Shown one piece after another: positions 1-7,585 of a DNA stretch of 64,000 nt. A model generated the notes under the pieces. The model made no database searches. It saw only the letters and a program-made list of their open reading frames with translations, and was not told the origin of the DNA. The DNA comes from Gaiellales bacterium. GTDB lineage: Bacteria > Actinomycetota > Thermoleophilia > Gaiellales > JAICJC01. Location of the stretch: positions 1 to 64,000 of the forward strand of contig DASUHM010000043.1 in assembly GCA_036273515.1 (NCBI GenBank). Reading direction: 5' to 3'. The position numbers and the translations under genes were made by a program. Position 1 is the first letter of the stretch; each line of letters opens with the position of its first letter.

Positions 1-1
1 C

Positions 2-133
2 GAGGTGCGCTGCGAGATGCCCCAGTGCTACTGCTGCCGCGGTCGCGCATACGTCGATCCGAAGTCGCCTCGCTCGGAACGGGTCGCCTTGCCGGCGCCG
101 GATCTTGGCATCGGACACACGAAACTCCGGTAG
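2..133 (+). CDS. C-terminal end of an unidentified protein (5' partial)
   Basis: An open frame enters from the left edge and stops with TAG at 131-133. Its codons are rich in G/C at third positions, as in real genes here. The visible end has clustered cysteines (CEMPQCYCC), which could be metal ligands, then a basic tail ending in GIGHTKLR. An internal ATG at 17 would give a 38-residue protein. The stop codon lies inside a 13-bp inverted repeat that looks like a terminator. No family is recognised, and the frame could be chance. Confidence 0.35.
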   Translation, partial: EVRCEMPQCYCCRGRAYVDPKSPRSERVALPAPDLGIGHTKLR

Positions 134-167
134 AGCAACCACGAAGCCTTTCCCGCTCTACCGGAGT
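124..167 (+). terminator. Perfect 13-bp inverted repeat, probable terminator
   Basis: ACTCCGGTAGAGC (124-136) pairs exactly with GCTCTACCGGAGT (155-167) across an 18-nt loop. It overlaps the stop codon of the upstream partial frame and lies just beyond the 3' end of the minus-strand tRNA-Glu, so it could end transcription from either side. There is no long T-run. Confidence 0.5.
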
Positions 168-176
168 CGTATGAGG

Positions 177-249
177 TACCGCATACCGGATTCGAACCGG
201 TGTTACCGCCGTGAGAGGGCGGCGTCCTAGGCCCCTAGACGAATGCGGC
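177..249 (-). tRNA. tRNA-Glu (anticodon CTC)
   Basis: The reverse complement folds as a 73-nt cloverleaf. The acceptor arms GCCGCAT and ATGCGGT pair with one G-U closure, followed by discriminator A. There is a D-arm GTCTAGGGGCCTAGGAC, an anticodon stem CCGCC/GGCGG around loop CTCTCAC (CTC, reading GAG), and a T-arm with GGTTCGAATCC. CCA is not encoded (the genome reads CCT). Confidence 0.95.
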
Positions 250-278
250 AGGACCGGCGGCGAAGTCTAGCAAGCCGC

Positions 279-677
279 CTACGCACGGGCCGGGGCGACG
301 ATCGCCTCGACCTCGATCTCGACCAGGAATTCCGGGCCGACCAGGCCGGCGATCCCGATCATGGTCGAGGCCGGCCGCACGTCGGAGAAGTACTCGCCGT
401 GCGCGCGGCCGACGTCGAACTGGTGCTGCTCGACCTCGACGACGTACATCCGCGTCCGCACGACGTCGGCGAGCGACGCGCCGACCGCCTCGAGGGCGCC
501 CTTGATGCGCTCGAGCGACGCCACCGACTGGGCGTAGGCTCCCTCGGGCGGACGCCCGTCCGGGCCGATCCCGAGCGTCCCCGATACGTGCACGACGTCG
601 CCCACGCGCACCGCCCGGTCGTAGCCGATCCGGGCCTCGAACTCGGTGCCGGTGGAGTGGTGGCGGCGCTCGCTCAT
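279..677 (-). CDS. RidA/YjgF-family enamine/imine deaminase-like protein
   Basis: A 132-residue protein of normal RidA length. The family hydrolyses reactive enamine/imine intermediates made by PLP enzymes, usually as a cytosolic trimer. The fold is recognisable by VGDVVHVSGTLG near the N-terminus, the central VVRTRMYVVEV strand, and the C-terminal RPASTMIGIAGLV and VEIEVEAI strands that surround the active-site Arg region. The ATG at 677 overlaps the stop of the upstream GNAT gene (ATGA), so the two are probably translationally coupled. The substrate cannot be predicted. Confidence 0.85.
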   Translation of the reverse strand: MSERRHHSTGTEFEARIGYDRAVRVGDVVHVSGTLGIGPDGRPPEGAYAQSVASLERIKGALEAVGASLADVVRTRMYVVEVEQHQFDVGRAHGEYFSDVRPASTMIGIAGLVGPEFLVEIEVEAIVAPARA

Positions 678-1273
678 GTCTTCGCCGCCACCCGCGCCGC
701 GAGCGCGGCCTTGACTTCCGGCCAGTCGTCGTCGATGACGCTGTACCAGGCCGAGTCGCGGCGCTGGCCGCCGCGCACCAGCATGTGCTTGCGGAAGACG
801 CCCTCGAACTCGGCCGGGAGCGCCGCGAGCGCCGCCCGCGAGCGCGCGTTGGCGGCATCGGTCTTGAACTCCACCCGCAGGCATCCCAGCCGCTCGAACG
901 CATGCCCGAGCAGGAGCAGCTTCGCCTCGGTGTTGGCGCCGCTGCCCCAGGCGTCCGGCGCGATCCAGCTGTGCCCGATCTCGAGCACCCGGTCTTCCGG
1001 CCGAAGGGCCAGGTAGCGGCTGCTGCCGACGACGGCGCCGTCACCGCGGCGGACGATGCAGAACGGGCCCTCGGTGCCGGCGGCGGCCGCGCGCATCGCC
1101 TCGCCGAACCAGGTGTGGAAGGTGCCGGGGTCGGAGGCGACGACCCGCATGTAGCGCCACACCCGCTCGTCGGCCGCGGCCGCGCGCAGGCCGTCCTCGT
1201 GCTCGGCGCGCAGCGGCTCGAGCACCACCAGGCGGCCCTCGAGGACAGGGAAGAGGTCGGTGAACGCCTCCAC
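674..1273 (-). CDS. GNAT-family N-acetyltransferase (RimJ/RimL-like)
   Basis: About 199 residues from a GTG at 1273. The acetyl-CoA-binding segment is recognisable around DAWGSGANTEAKLLLL, followed by HAFERLGCLRVEFKTDAAN and the late WYSVIDDDWPEVK, as in RimJ/RimL-type acetyltransferases. An in-frame ATG lies upstream at 1420, but the added residues are a low-complexity leader unlike the family and would run into the region before the divergent gene, so GTG is preferred. It overlaps the downstream RidA start by 4 nt. The acetyl acceptor is unknown. Confidence 0.8.
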   Translation of the reverse strand: MEAFTDLFPVLEGRLVVLEPLRAEHEDGLRAAAADERVWRYMRVVASDPGTFHTWFGEAMRAAAAGTEGPFCIVRRGDGAVVGSSRYLALRPEDRVLEIGHSWIAPDAWGSGANTEAKLLLLGHAFERLGCLRVEFKTDAANARSRAALAALPAEFEGVFRKHMLVRGGQRRDSAWYSVIDDDWPEVKAALAARVAAKT

Positions 1274-1443
1274 GGGCGGCTGATCGTAGCGGCCCGCCGC
1301 GGATGGTGGGGCGTGGGGGTTCCGCTCGCCGGGAGATCGGGGTAGGATTCGCCTCGGGCACAACGGGGGCAGTGGTTTCGCAGTCGCGCGTTTGCGCGCC
1401 CCCCGGATGTCAGAGGTCACTTGAGCAACCGCGGACGCCGTAC

Positions 1444-2046
1444 ATGAGAGGTTTCAGGAACGCCGGTGGGGGCCCTCCGGGCCGCCCGGGGTGGCGCGAC
1501 CGCATGCTCGACAGCCTGAGCGACCGCCGGTGGCGGCCGCGCTGGCTGCACAAGCCCGACCTCCGCGGGCGCTGGGACCGGATGCTCGACCATCAGTGGG
1601 TTCGGCCCCGCTGGCTGGTGATCCCGACGCTGGCGTGGCTGCGGGGGGCCGACCGCGAGCTTCCGAAGCACCTGCTGGTGCCCGGAATCGCGGTCGTCGC
1701 ACTGCTCTTCGGCGGCGGGCTCTACTTCGGGAACGCCCTCGGCTCCGACCCGAGTGCCGCCGGCACGGGCTTCATCACCACGGTCACGCTCAAGGGCAAG
1801 GTCGTCACGGTGAAGGGCAAGCGGGTGAAGGTCGTCGTGCCGCCGAAGACCGTGACGCGGCACGGGAAGACGGTCAAGGTGCCGCGGAAGACGGTCGACC
1901 TGACCTCGACGTCGACGCAGACGCAAACCCGCACGCAGCAGGTGCCGGTGCCGACGACCGTCACGCGCACGAGCACCATCATCCGCACCCAGACCGTCGT
2001 CTCGACCACGGTGAGCACGATCACCGTGACGGTGCCGAGCAGCTAG
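1444..2046 (+). CDS. Single-pass membrane protein with Thr/Val-rich tail, function unknown
   Basis: A 200-residue protein of unrecognised family. The N-terminal 75 residues are basic and Trp/Arg-rich and contain a degenerate internal duplication: RMLDSLSDRRWRPRWL then RMLDHQWVRPRWL. One hydrophobic segment (LLVPGIAVVALLFGGGLYFG, about residues 77-96) should cross the membrane. The remainder is an extracytoplasmic tail of VTVKGKRVKV-like repeats followed by a Thr/Ser/Val/Gln tract, resembling a cell-wall spacer. The ATG at 1444 has only a weak ribosome-binding site. Confidence 0.7.
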   Translation: MRGFRNAGGGPPGRPGWRDRMLDSLSDRRWRPRWLHKPDLRGRWDRMLDHQWVRPRWLVIPTLAWLRGADRELPKHLLVPGIAVVALLFGGGLYFGNALGSDPSAAGTGFITTVTLKGKVVTVKGKRVKVVVPPKTVTRHGKTVKVPRKTVDLTSTSTQTQTRTQQVPVPTTVTRTSTIIRTQTVVSTTVSTITVTVPSS

Positions 2047-2090
2047 GCGTACGGACGATCCGGGTCGGCCCGCCGGGTAGGGTCGGCTCG

Positions 2091-2670
2091 ATGAGAGCGC
2101 TTGTCGTGCACGGCCGATCCCACCTGGGCGGCGATCGAGCCGCCTTACGTCGTCGGCTACGAGCTCGCCGGTGTCGTCGACTCGCTTGGCGAGGGAGTCT
2201 CGTCGAGAGTGGGTCGCCCGGCGGCCACCGGCGCTCGTCGGCGTGGAGGCGGCCGCGATCCCGCTCGCGGGGTCGACCGCCCTCCAGCTACTCGATCGGC
2301 TCGGGTCGGCGGAGGGCGACTCGCTGCTGGTGCACGGCGCGGCGGGCGGCGTCGGCAGCCTCCTCGTCCAGCTCGCCGCGATACAGGGCATACGGGTCGC
2401 CGGCTCCGCCGGCCGGGCGCGGCGCGAGCTTCTCGGGGCTTTGGGAGTCGAGGTGATCCTCGACCGCGAGGACGCGGGGCTGCTCACGATGGCGACCGAG
2501 CGGCCGGGCGGGCCTCTGGACGCCGTCGCCGATCTCGTCGGGCAGGGGCTCCTGGCGCGCAGCCTTCGGTCCATCAGGGAGGGAGGCGGGGCCGCGTCGA
2601 TCGCCGCCGCCCACCGGCGCCTGGAGACCGGTCACGGACAGGGCAAGCTCGTGCTCCGCATCGCCGGCTG
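2091..2670 (+). pseudogene. Decayed NADPH:quinone oxidoreductase (MDR superfamily)
   Basis: Fragments of one zinc-independent medium-chain dehydrogenase lie in order in different frames. MRALVVHG starts at 2091. After a frameshift comes EPPYVVGYELAGVVDSLGEGV. After a further shift and loss of roughly 40 residues comes AAAIPLAGSTALQLLDRL with the Rossmann motif VHGAAGGVGSLLVQLA, and finally LEVILDREDAG-type strands and LRSIREGGGAASI. The end GHGQGKLVLRIAG runs into the convergent acetyltransferase gene and looks truncated. Several lesions make sequencing error an unlikely sole cause. Confidence 0.75.
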
Positions 2671-3138
2671 GAGATCCAGGCGCATCCTGATTCCGCGGCC
2701 GAACAGGGTCTCGACCTCGCCGGTCACGCGGAAGCCGACCCGCTCGTAGAACCCGAGGGCGTTCGGGTTCGCGGTCACGTCGATGCAGGTCGCGTGCAGG
2801 GCGGCCGCACGCGAGACGACATCGGCGACCAGCAGCCGGCCGACGCCGCGTTCCATCGCATCCGGCTCGACGAAGAGGTCGTCGAGCTCGACCCGGCCAT
2901 CCTCTGGAGCCAGCACCACCGAGAAGCCGAGCCGCCGCTGCGAGGCGTCGACGGCCACGCGCACGCGACCTTCCGCGATCGCCTGGTGCGGAGGCTCGAT
3001 CACCCCGGGGTTTGCCGCGAGCTGCGCCCGGTACTCCTCCCACACGTCCGACGAGCGGCGCTGGAGCGATGCCAGCGCGGCCGCCTCGGCCGGACGGGCA
3101 TCCCGGATCCGGTGGACGATAGTAGGGTCTTTACCCAT
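2632..3138 (-). CDS. GNAT-family N-acetyltransferase
   Basis: A 168-residue acetyltransferase. Family features are IRDARPAEAAALASLQ at the N-terminus, the strand-turn VELDDLFVEPDAMERGVGRLLV carrying the acetyl-CoA pyrophosphate loop (RGVGRLL), and DVTANPNALGFYERVGF near the C-terminus, the usual NxxAxxFYxxxGF signature. The ATG at 3138 is chosen because the longer frame to 3222 adds residues unlike the family and covers the operator region. It is divergent from the RibD-like/ArsR operon, so the two palindromic sites may also control it. The substrate is unknown. Confidence 0.8.
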   Translation of the reverse strand: MGKDPTIVHRIRDARPAEAAALASLQRRSSDVWEEYRAQLAANPGVIEPPHQAIAEGRVRVAVDASQRRLGFSVVLAPEDGRVELDDLFVEPDAMERGVGRLLVADVVSRAAALHATCIDVTANPNALGFYERVGFRVTGEVETLFGRGIRMRLDLQPAMRSTSLPCP

Positions 3139-3148
3139 GCCGGAATGT

Positions 3149-3164
3149 TCAACCGGGTGGTTGA
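3149..3164. promoter_or_regulatory. Operator half of a matched palindrome pair (site 1)
   Basis: TCAACCGGGTGGTTGA, a 6-4-6 inverted repeat, lies between the divergent acetyltransferase and RibD-like genes. It overlaps the first four bases of the -35 TTGACA. The outer half-sites are identical to those of site 2, whose start lies 40 bp downstream (about four helical turns). The likely binder is the ArsR-type regulator of this operon, but that is inferred. Confidence 0.65.
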
Positions 3165-3189
3165 CAAACCTTCCGGCTCCACCTAGGAT
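3161..3189 (+). promoter_or_regulatory. Sigma-70-type promoter for the RibD-like/ArsR/SRPBCC operon
   Basis: TTGACA at 3161-3166 and TAGGAT at 3184-3189 are separated by exactly 17 bp, the ideal spacing, placing transcription start near 3196. The ATG at 3226 follows an AGGGAG ribosome-binding site at 3213-3218. Both promoter elements are overlapped by the two palindromes, so binding there would exclude RNA polymerase. Confidence 0.75.
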
Positions 3190-3204
3190 CAACCGATCGG
3201 TTGA
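3189..3204. promoter_or_regulatory. Operator half of a matched palindrome pair (site 2)
   Basis: TCAACCGATCGGTTGA is a perfect 16-bp palindrome. It begins at the last base of the -10 hexamer and covers the expected transcription start. Together with site 1 it brackets the promoter. Confidence 0.7.
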
Positions 3205-3225
3205 ATAACGAGCAGGGAGCACGAG

Positions 3226-3759
3226 ATGGGGCGGATCGTCGCGGTGGAATACCTGACGCTGGACGGCGTCTTCGAGGAGCCGGCCTGGACGCAGCCGTAC
3301 TTCGACGAGACGGTGGCGAAGTTCCAGGGCGAGGCCATGCAGTGGGCCGACGCGCTGCTGATGGGCCGCGTCACCTACGACGGCATGAGCCAGGCGTGGC
3401 CCGAGATCGGAAACGACCCGTCCACCGGCGGCGACATCATGAACTCGATCGGCAAGTACGTTCCGACGTCGACGCTCACCGAGCCGACCTGGAACGCGAC
3501 CTTCCTCTCCGGCGACGTCGTCGAGTCGGTCACCGACCTCAAGGCCGGCAGCGAGAACCTCGTCATCTACGGCAGCGGCCAGCTCACCGAGACGCTGCGG
3601 GCCGCGGGCCTGATCGACGAGTATCGCCTCCTGATCTGCCCGATCGTGCGCGGCCGGGGCCGCAAGCTCTTCACCGGCGCCGCACCGACCGAGTTCACCG
3701 TGGCCGACAGCCGCACCGCGGCGTCGGGGATGGTGCTGCTGACGCTCGCCACGGCGTGA
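3226..3759 (+). CDS. Dihydrofolate-reductase-like (RibD C-terminal domain) protein
   Basis: A 177-residue protein of the RibD_C/DHFR-like family found widely in actinobacteria, usually annotated as a dihydrofolate reductase family protein with unknown substrate. Visible signatures are MGRIVAVEYLTLDGVFEEP at the N-terminus, WADALLMGRVTYDGM (the NADPH-pocket region), NLVIYGSGQLTETL, and IDEYRLLICPIVRGRGRKLF. It is the first gene of an operon with an ArsR regulator and an SRPBCC protein; its TGA overlaps the next ATG. It is probably repressed through the palindromes overlapping its promoter. Confidence 0.85.
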   Translation: MGRIVAVEYLTLDGVFEEPAWTQPYFDETVAKFQGEAMQWADALLMGRVTYDGMSQAWPEIGNDPSTGGDIMNSIGKYVPTSTLTEPTWNATFLSGDVVESVTDLKAGSENLVIYGSGQLTETLRAAGLIDEYRLLICPIVRGRGRKLFTGAAPTEFTVADSRTAASGMVLLTLATA

Positions 3760-4100
3760 TGGCGCCGGTCGACACGCCCGATCGCCTGAGTGTCACGTTC
3801 GGGGCGCTGGCCGATCCCACCCGCCGCGCGATCCTGACCCGGCTGGCCGAGAGCGACGCCTCCGTGAACGAGCTCGCCGCGCTCGTCCCGTCGATCTCGC
3901 TCCAGGCCGTCAGCAAGCACCTGCAGGTGCTCGAGCGGGCGGGCCTGGTGACGCGCGGTCGCGTCTCGCGGCAGCGGCCGGCCCACCTGCGCGCCGAGCC
4001 GATCGCCGAGGCAACGGCCTGGCTCGCCCACTACCGGCGCTTCTACGAGGAGTCGCTCGACCGGCTGGGCGAGCACCTGTCGCGCCTGCAAGGATCCTGA
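3759..4100 (+). CDS. ArsR-family winged-helix transcriptional regulator
   Basis: A 113-residue ArsR/SmtB-fold regulator. FGALADPTRRAILTRLAE is the classic helix-1/helix-2 signature, and ISLQAVSKHLQVLERAGLV is the recognition-helix region. No metal-binding CxC motif is present. ArsR proteins paired with a downstream SRPBCC (AHSA1) protein form a common two-gene unit in actinobacteria, thought to sense small hydrophobic ligands. It starts at ATG 3759 inside the upstream stop and ends overlapping the next gene. Autorepression at 3149-3204 is the simplest inference. Confidence 0.88.
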   Translation: MAPVDTPDRLSVTFGALADPTRRAILTRLAESDASVNELAALVPSISLQAVSKHLQVLERAGLVTRGRVSRQRPAHLRAEPIAEATAWLAHYRRFYEESLDRLGEHLSRLQGS

Positions 4101-4540
4101 GCATCGTCGAGATCGAGTTCGCCCGCACGTACGCCGCGCCGCGCCAGCTGGTCTGGGACGCCTGGACCGACCCCGATCAGATGGCCCAGTGGTGGGGCCC
4201 GCGCGGGGTGACCACGCCGCGCGAGTCGATCGAGATCGACCTGCGGCCCGGCGGCCGGATCCGCTTCGACATGGTCGACGACGCCACCGGCGCCCGCTAC
4301 CCGAACAGCGGCACGGTGCTCGAGGTCGATCCGCCCTCCCGGCTCGTGTACGCCGACGACGGCTTTCCGGACGGCACCGGCAAGGGCACCGCCACGGTCA
4401 CCTTCACGGCGGTCGACGAGCGCACGACGACGCTGCGCGTGCATATCGTGGCGGACTTCGACGAGACCGTCCGGGCCGGCGCCGAGCAGGGCTGGGGAAG
4501 CCAGCTCGAGAAGCTCGCCGGGTTCCTGCCAGCGGCCTGA
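4097..4540 (+). CDS. SRPBCC (AHSA1-like) ligand-binding protein, apparent CTG start
   Basis: An SRPBCC domain of about 147 residues. EIEFARTYAAPRQLVWDAWTD, MAQWWGPRG, the strand IEIDLRPGGRIRFDM and the C-terminal GWGSQLEKLAGFL helix are all typical. The family needs the residues before the internal ATG at 4181, yet no in-frame ATG, GTG or TTG lies between the frame's entry and that point. The only plausible initiator is CTG at 4097, overlapping the ArsR TGA and preceded by AAGGAT. The role is probably binding a hydrophobic ligand or working with the ArsR regulator. Confidence 0.75.
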   Translation: MSIVEIEFARTYAAPRQLVWDAWTDPDQMAQWWGPRGVTTPRESIEIDLRPGGRIRFDMVDDATGARYPNSGTVLEVDPPSRLVYADDGFPDGTGKGTATVTFTAVDERTTTLRVHIVADFDETVRAGAEQGWGSQLEKLAGFLPAA

Positions 4541-4567
4541 TCACGCCCGCATCCCTAGGATGACGGC

Positions 4568-5524
4568 GTGAGCAGCCGGTCAGACCGTCGCGTCGCGCGA
4601 CTCCACGAGCGTCTCGCCGGCGGCGAGGTCGTCATCATGGACGGCGGCACCGGCACAGGCCTGCAGGCGATGGGCGTCCCGATGGACGGCGAGGCCTGGG
4701 GCGGCGTCGCGAACCTGACCCACCTCGACGTCGTGCAGCGGCTCCACGCCGCCTACCTGGCCGCCGGAGCGCAGATCCTGATCACGAACACCTTCGCCAC
4801 GGGGCCGGGGCCGCTCGCCGCCGCGGGCTACGGCGACCGGTTCGCCGAGGCCAACCGCAACGCCGCCGCTGCCGCGATGCAGGCGCGGTCCGAGGCCGGC
4901 GACGACGACGTGCTGGTCGCCGGATCGATGTCGCGCGACGTCGCGAACGGCCTCGCCGCGACCGGCGTGCCGTTCGACGTCTCCGACGACGCCGCCGCCC
5001 TGCGCGACGGCTACCGCCGCCAGGCGGACGTGCTCGCCGAGGCCGGCGTCGATGTGCTCGCGCTCGAGATGATGGGCTCGTGCACCCACCTCGAGCCGGC
5101 TGTGGAGGCTGCGGCCGAGACGGGGCTGCCGGTCTGGGTGGGCCTCTCCATCGCCCGGGCCGGCGACGGGCCGGCCGAGACGATCGACGGCGAGGACGCC
5201 CGCGGGCTGATCGCGGCGCTCCCGGCGGGCCCGATCGACGCAGTGTTCGCCATGCACAACGACGTCGACGTCGTCCCCGCCGCGCTCGCGGCACTCCGCG
5301 GCGTGTGGCCGGGCACGCTCGGCGCGTATCCCCACGTGGGCGACTGGGAGCCGCCGAACTGGGTCTTCCGCGAGATCGCGCCCGCAGACTTCGCCCGCCG
5401 CGCGCGCGAGTGGGTCGCGCAGGGCGCGGGCATCGTCGGCGGGTGCTGCGGCACCGGGCCGGAGCACATCGCCGCGCTGACCGCGACGTTCGCAGGATCG
5501 TCCCAGGGGAGCGTCGATGGCTGA
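4568..5524 (+). CDS. Homocysteine S-methyltransferase family protein
   Basis: A 318-residue single-domain enzyme of the cobalamin-independent homocysteine methyltransferase family (MmuM/BHMT/MetH-N). VIMDGGTGTGLQAMG opens the TIM barrel, ITNTFATGP follows, and the zinc-thiolate motif GGCCGTGPEHI lies near the C-terminus. These enzymes transfer a methyl group from S-methylmethionine, betaine or similar donors to homocysteine; the donor cannot be told here. The start is GTG at 4568. It overlaps the cupin gene by 8 nt, suggesting co-translation and perhaps a shared substrate. Confidence 0.85.
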   Translation: MSSRSDRRVARLHERLAGGEVVIMDGGTGTGLQAMGVPMDGEAWGGVANLTHLDVVQRLHAAYLAAGAQILITNTFATGPGPLAAAGYGDRFAEANRNAAAAAMQARSEAGDDDVLVAGSMSRDVANGLAATGVPFDVSDDAAALRDGYRRQADVLAEAGVDVLALEMMGSCTHLEPAVEAAAETGLPVWVGLSIARAGDGPAETIDGEDARGLIAALPAGPIDAVFAMHNDVDVVPAALAALRGVWPGTLGAYPHVGDWEPPNWVFREIAPADFARRAREWVAQGAGIVGGCCGTGPEHIAALTATFAGSSQGSVDG

Positions 5525-5930
5525 CGGCCTCACGAGGATCGGCGCCGATCCCGCATCGTTCGTCCCGACACACCTTGTCGACCCGGAGCTCCTGCTCGCC
5601 GGGTCGCCGAACGACCGGGGAGTCACGCTCTTCGAGAGCGACGACCGCGCCGTCAAGTGCGGCATCTGGGCCTGCGACAGCTACTCGGAGCGGCTGCCCT
5701 CCTACCCGGAGGACGAGCTCTACGTCGTGATCGAGGGATCGGTCGTCGTGACCGTCGACGGCGAGGAGCCGGAGACGTTCGGGCCGGGCGACGCGCTCGT
5801 CATCCGGCAGGGGACGGCGTGCACGCTCGAGTTCCGCGGCCCGTTCCGCAAGCTGTTCATGACGCACGACGGCGCGGCCGATCCGGTTCGCGGCGAACCG
5901 CGCGAGCCTGACACCGCGGGGCTGATCTAG
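5517..5930 (+). CDS. Cupin-domain protein
   Basis: A 137-residue protein with a single cupin barrel. The core is YPEDELYVVIEGSVVVTVDG followed by FGPGDALVIRQGTACTLEFRG, matching cupin motifs 1 and 2, although motif 1 has Glu/Asp where metal-binding His residues usually stand. The metal site may therefore be altered. It is translationally coupled to the homocysteine methyltransferase. Its stop shares the tetranucleotide CTAG (5927-5930) with the convergent gene's stop. The function is unknown. Confidence 0.8.
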   Translation: MADGLTRIGADPASFVPTHLVDPELLLAGSPNDRGVTLFESDDRAVKCGIWACDSYSERLPSYPEDELYVVIEGSVVVTVDGEEPETFGPGDALVIRQGTACTLEFRGPFRKLFMTHDGAADPVRGEPREPDTAGLI

Positions 5931-6319
5931 CGGGCGAAGCGGCTGCGCAGCGTCTGGTCGAGCTCGGCCAGCTTGCGCTGGACGCGCTCGGCCTCGATCT
6001 TGGCGCGGGCCTCCGCCTCCTCGCGCGCGGGGAGGACGTTCTGCCGGAACTCGCGATCGACGTCGGCGATGAGCGCCGCCAGCGAATCGGCCGCGCGCTC
6101 TCCATCATCCAGGTCGACCGTCAGGTTGAGCGTCGCCGCCTGGCCGTCGTCCAGGAGCTCCAGCACGCGCTGGTCGAAGCCGGCCGCGGCCGTCTGCGCG
6201 TTGAACACGCCCCACCAGTCGTCGTCGCGCGGATGCGGCTCGATCGTGAAGACGAGCCGGTAGGCGCCGGTCATGGCGAAGTGGTCGTGGTAGACGAGCC
6301 TGTGCCCGCTGGTGCTCAT
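5927..6319 (-). CDS. Hypothetical protein with C-terminal coiled coil
   Basis: A 130-residue soluble protein of no recognised family. The N-terminal half has alternating strands (HRLVYHDHFAMTGAYRLVFTIEP, then WWGVFNAQTAA). The C-terminal third is a charged heptad-like helix (EEAEARAKIEAERVQRKLAELDQ) likely to form a coiled coil. Codon usage and the clean end at a shared CTAG stop with the cupin gene support it as real. About 230 bp upstream (6320-6548) holds no convincing gene. Confidence 0.65.
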   Translation of the reverse strand: MSTSGHRLVYHDHFAMTGAYRLVFTIEPHPRDDDWWGVFNAQTAAAGFDQRVLELLDDGQAATLNLTVDLDDGERAADSLAALIADVDREFRQNVLPAREEAEARAKIEAERVQRKLAELDQTLRSRFAR

Positions 6320-6548
6320 TGCGCCTCCTGCGCCGCCTGCCGGACGGCCAGGCTCCGCGAGATGTGGCGTGGATAGTGAGGCTGGGTTGTTCTCAGGTTC
6401 TCACAGCCGCTTGGTTGAGCGCGACTTTCTCGGCTGCTGGGTTCTTACGTGGGGCCTGCTGGGCGGCTTACATGGGGTCGGCGCTGTGTCGTTCAACGAG
6501 GCTGTTCGCGACGCGTCGGTCAGGGGATACGGTGCCTGGAGCGGCCGT

Positions 6549-7421
6549 TCAGGCTTTCTTGGTCGTGTGGGCGGTCTCTGGGTCGGGCGTTGCGGTCCAG
6601 CTGGCGAGGAGGTTGAGCGCCTGTTCGGATTTGGAGCCGGGTTCGGCGGTGTTGATGAAGACCGTGAGGCCGGGGTCGGCGGGGAGATCCATCCGCTCGA
6701 AATCGAGGTGGAGGTCGCCGACGAGGGGGTGGTGGAGGTGTTTGACGCCGGTCCGGTGGAAGCGGACGTTGTGCGCGGCCCAGCGGGTGCGGAACTCCTC
6801 GCTTCGCGTCGAGAGCTCGCCTACCAGGTCTGACAGTGCGCGGTCGTAGGGGTTCTGGCCGGCCTCGGAGCGCAGGGCGGCCACGATGTCAGTGGCTGCG
6901 CTTTCCCAGTCGAGGTAGAAGCTGGTCGCCCGGGGGTCGAGGAAGACGAATCGGGCGCTGTTGACGGGCCGGGTTGGGTCGACGTACATCTCGGAGTAGA
7001 GCGCGCGTCCAAGATCGTTGGTGGCGAGGATGTCCAGACGGCCGTTCCCGAGCAGCGCGGGCGAGCTGAACGTGTCGAGGATGCGCTGCACGCTCGGTCG
7101 GATGCGCTGCTTGGCCGGGCGCCTTGGTGTGGCGGTCTTCTGTGCTGCGCGGGCGAGGTCGAAGAGGTGGGCGCGCTCTGCGTCGTCGAGTTGGAGTGCG
7201 CGCGCGAGCGCGTCCAGTACGGGTTCTGAGACGCCGCTGAGGTTGCCTCGCTCCAGCCGGGTGTAGTAGTCGATGCTCATGCCGGCCAGCGTCGCGACCT
7301 CTTCACGGCGGAGTCCGGGAACCCGTCGGTTGTCGCCGTACCAGCTGAGCCCTGCTTGCTGGGGCGTGATCTTGGCGCGCCTGGAGGTCAGGAACTCTCG
7401 GGTCTCGGTCTTGATGTCCAC
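6549..7421 (-). CDS. XRE/MmyB-like transcriptional regulator
   Basis: A 290-residue regulator. The N-terminal helix-turn-helix covers about residues 22-80 (VPGLRREEVATLAGMSIDYY, then RLERGNLSGVSEPVLDALARAL). The C-terminal MmyB-like ligand-binding domain begins around residue 105 (IRPSVQRILDTFSSPALLGN) and includes the typical WAAHNVRFH and LHLDFERMDLPADPG segments. Such regulators often sit divergent from short-chain dehydrogenase and aldo-keto reductase genes and control them in response to small molecules, which matches the arrangement here. Confidence 0.88.
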   Translation of the reverse strand: MDIKTETREFLTSRRAKITPQQAGLSWYGDNRRVPGLRREEVATLAGMSIDYYTRLERGNLSGVSEPVLDALARALQLDDAERAHLFDLARAAQKTATPRRPAKQRIRPSVQRILDTFSSPALLGNGRLDILATNDLGRALYSEMYVDPTRPVNSARFVFLDPRATSFYLDWESAATDIVAALRSEAGQNPYDRALSDLVGELSTRSEEFRTRWAAHNVRFHRTGVKHLHHPLVGDLHLDFERMDLPADPGLTVFINTAEPGSKSEQALNLLASWTATPDPETAHTTKKA

Positions 7422-7585
7422 ACGAGCAGGGTAGTCCTGGCGCCACGGCCTTGGGAGGTAATGCCGGTACCTGGGTCAACCGGGCCTGTCACGTGCCGGT
7501 GCGGCCTGCTTGCATGCGGAGACCGAGATGCCCGCGACCAGAGATCCCCAGGCGGGCGTCAGATGAACGAAGGGACGGGAAGGAC

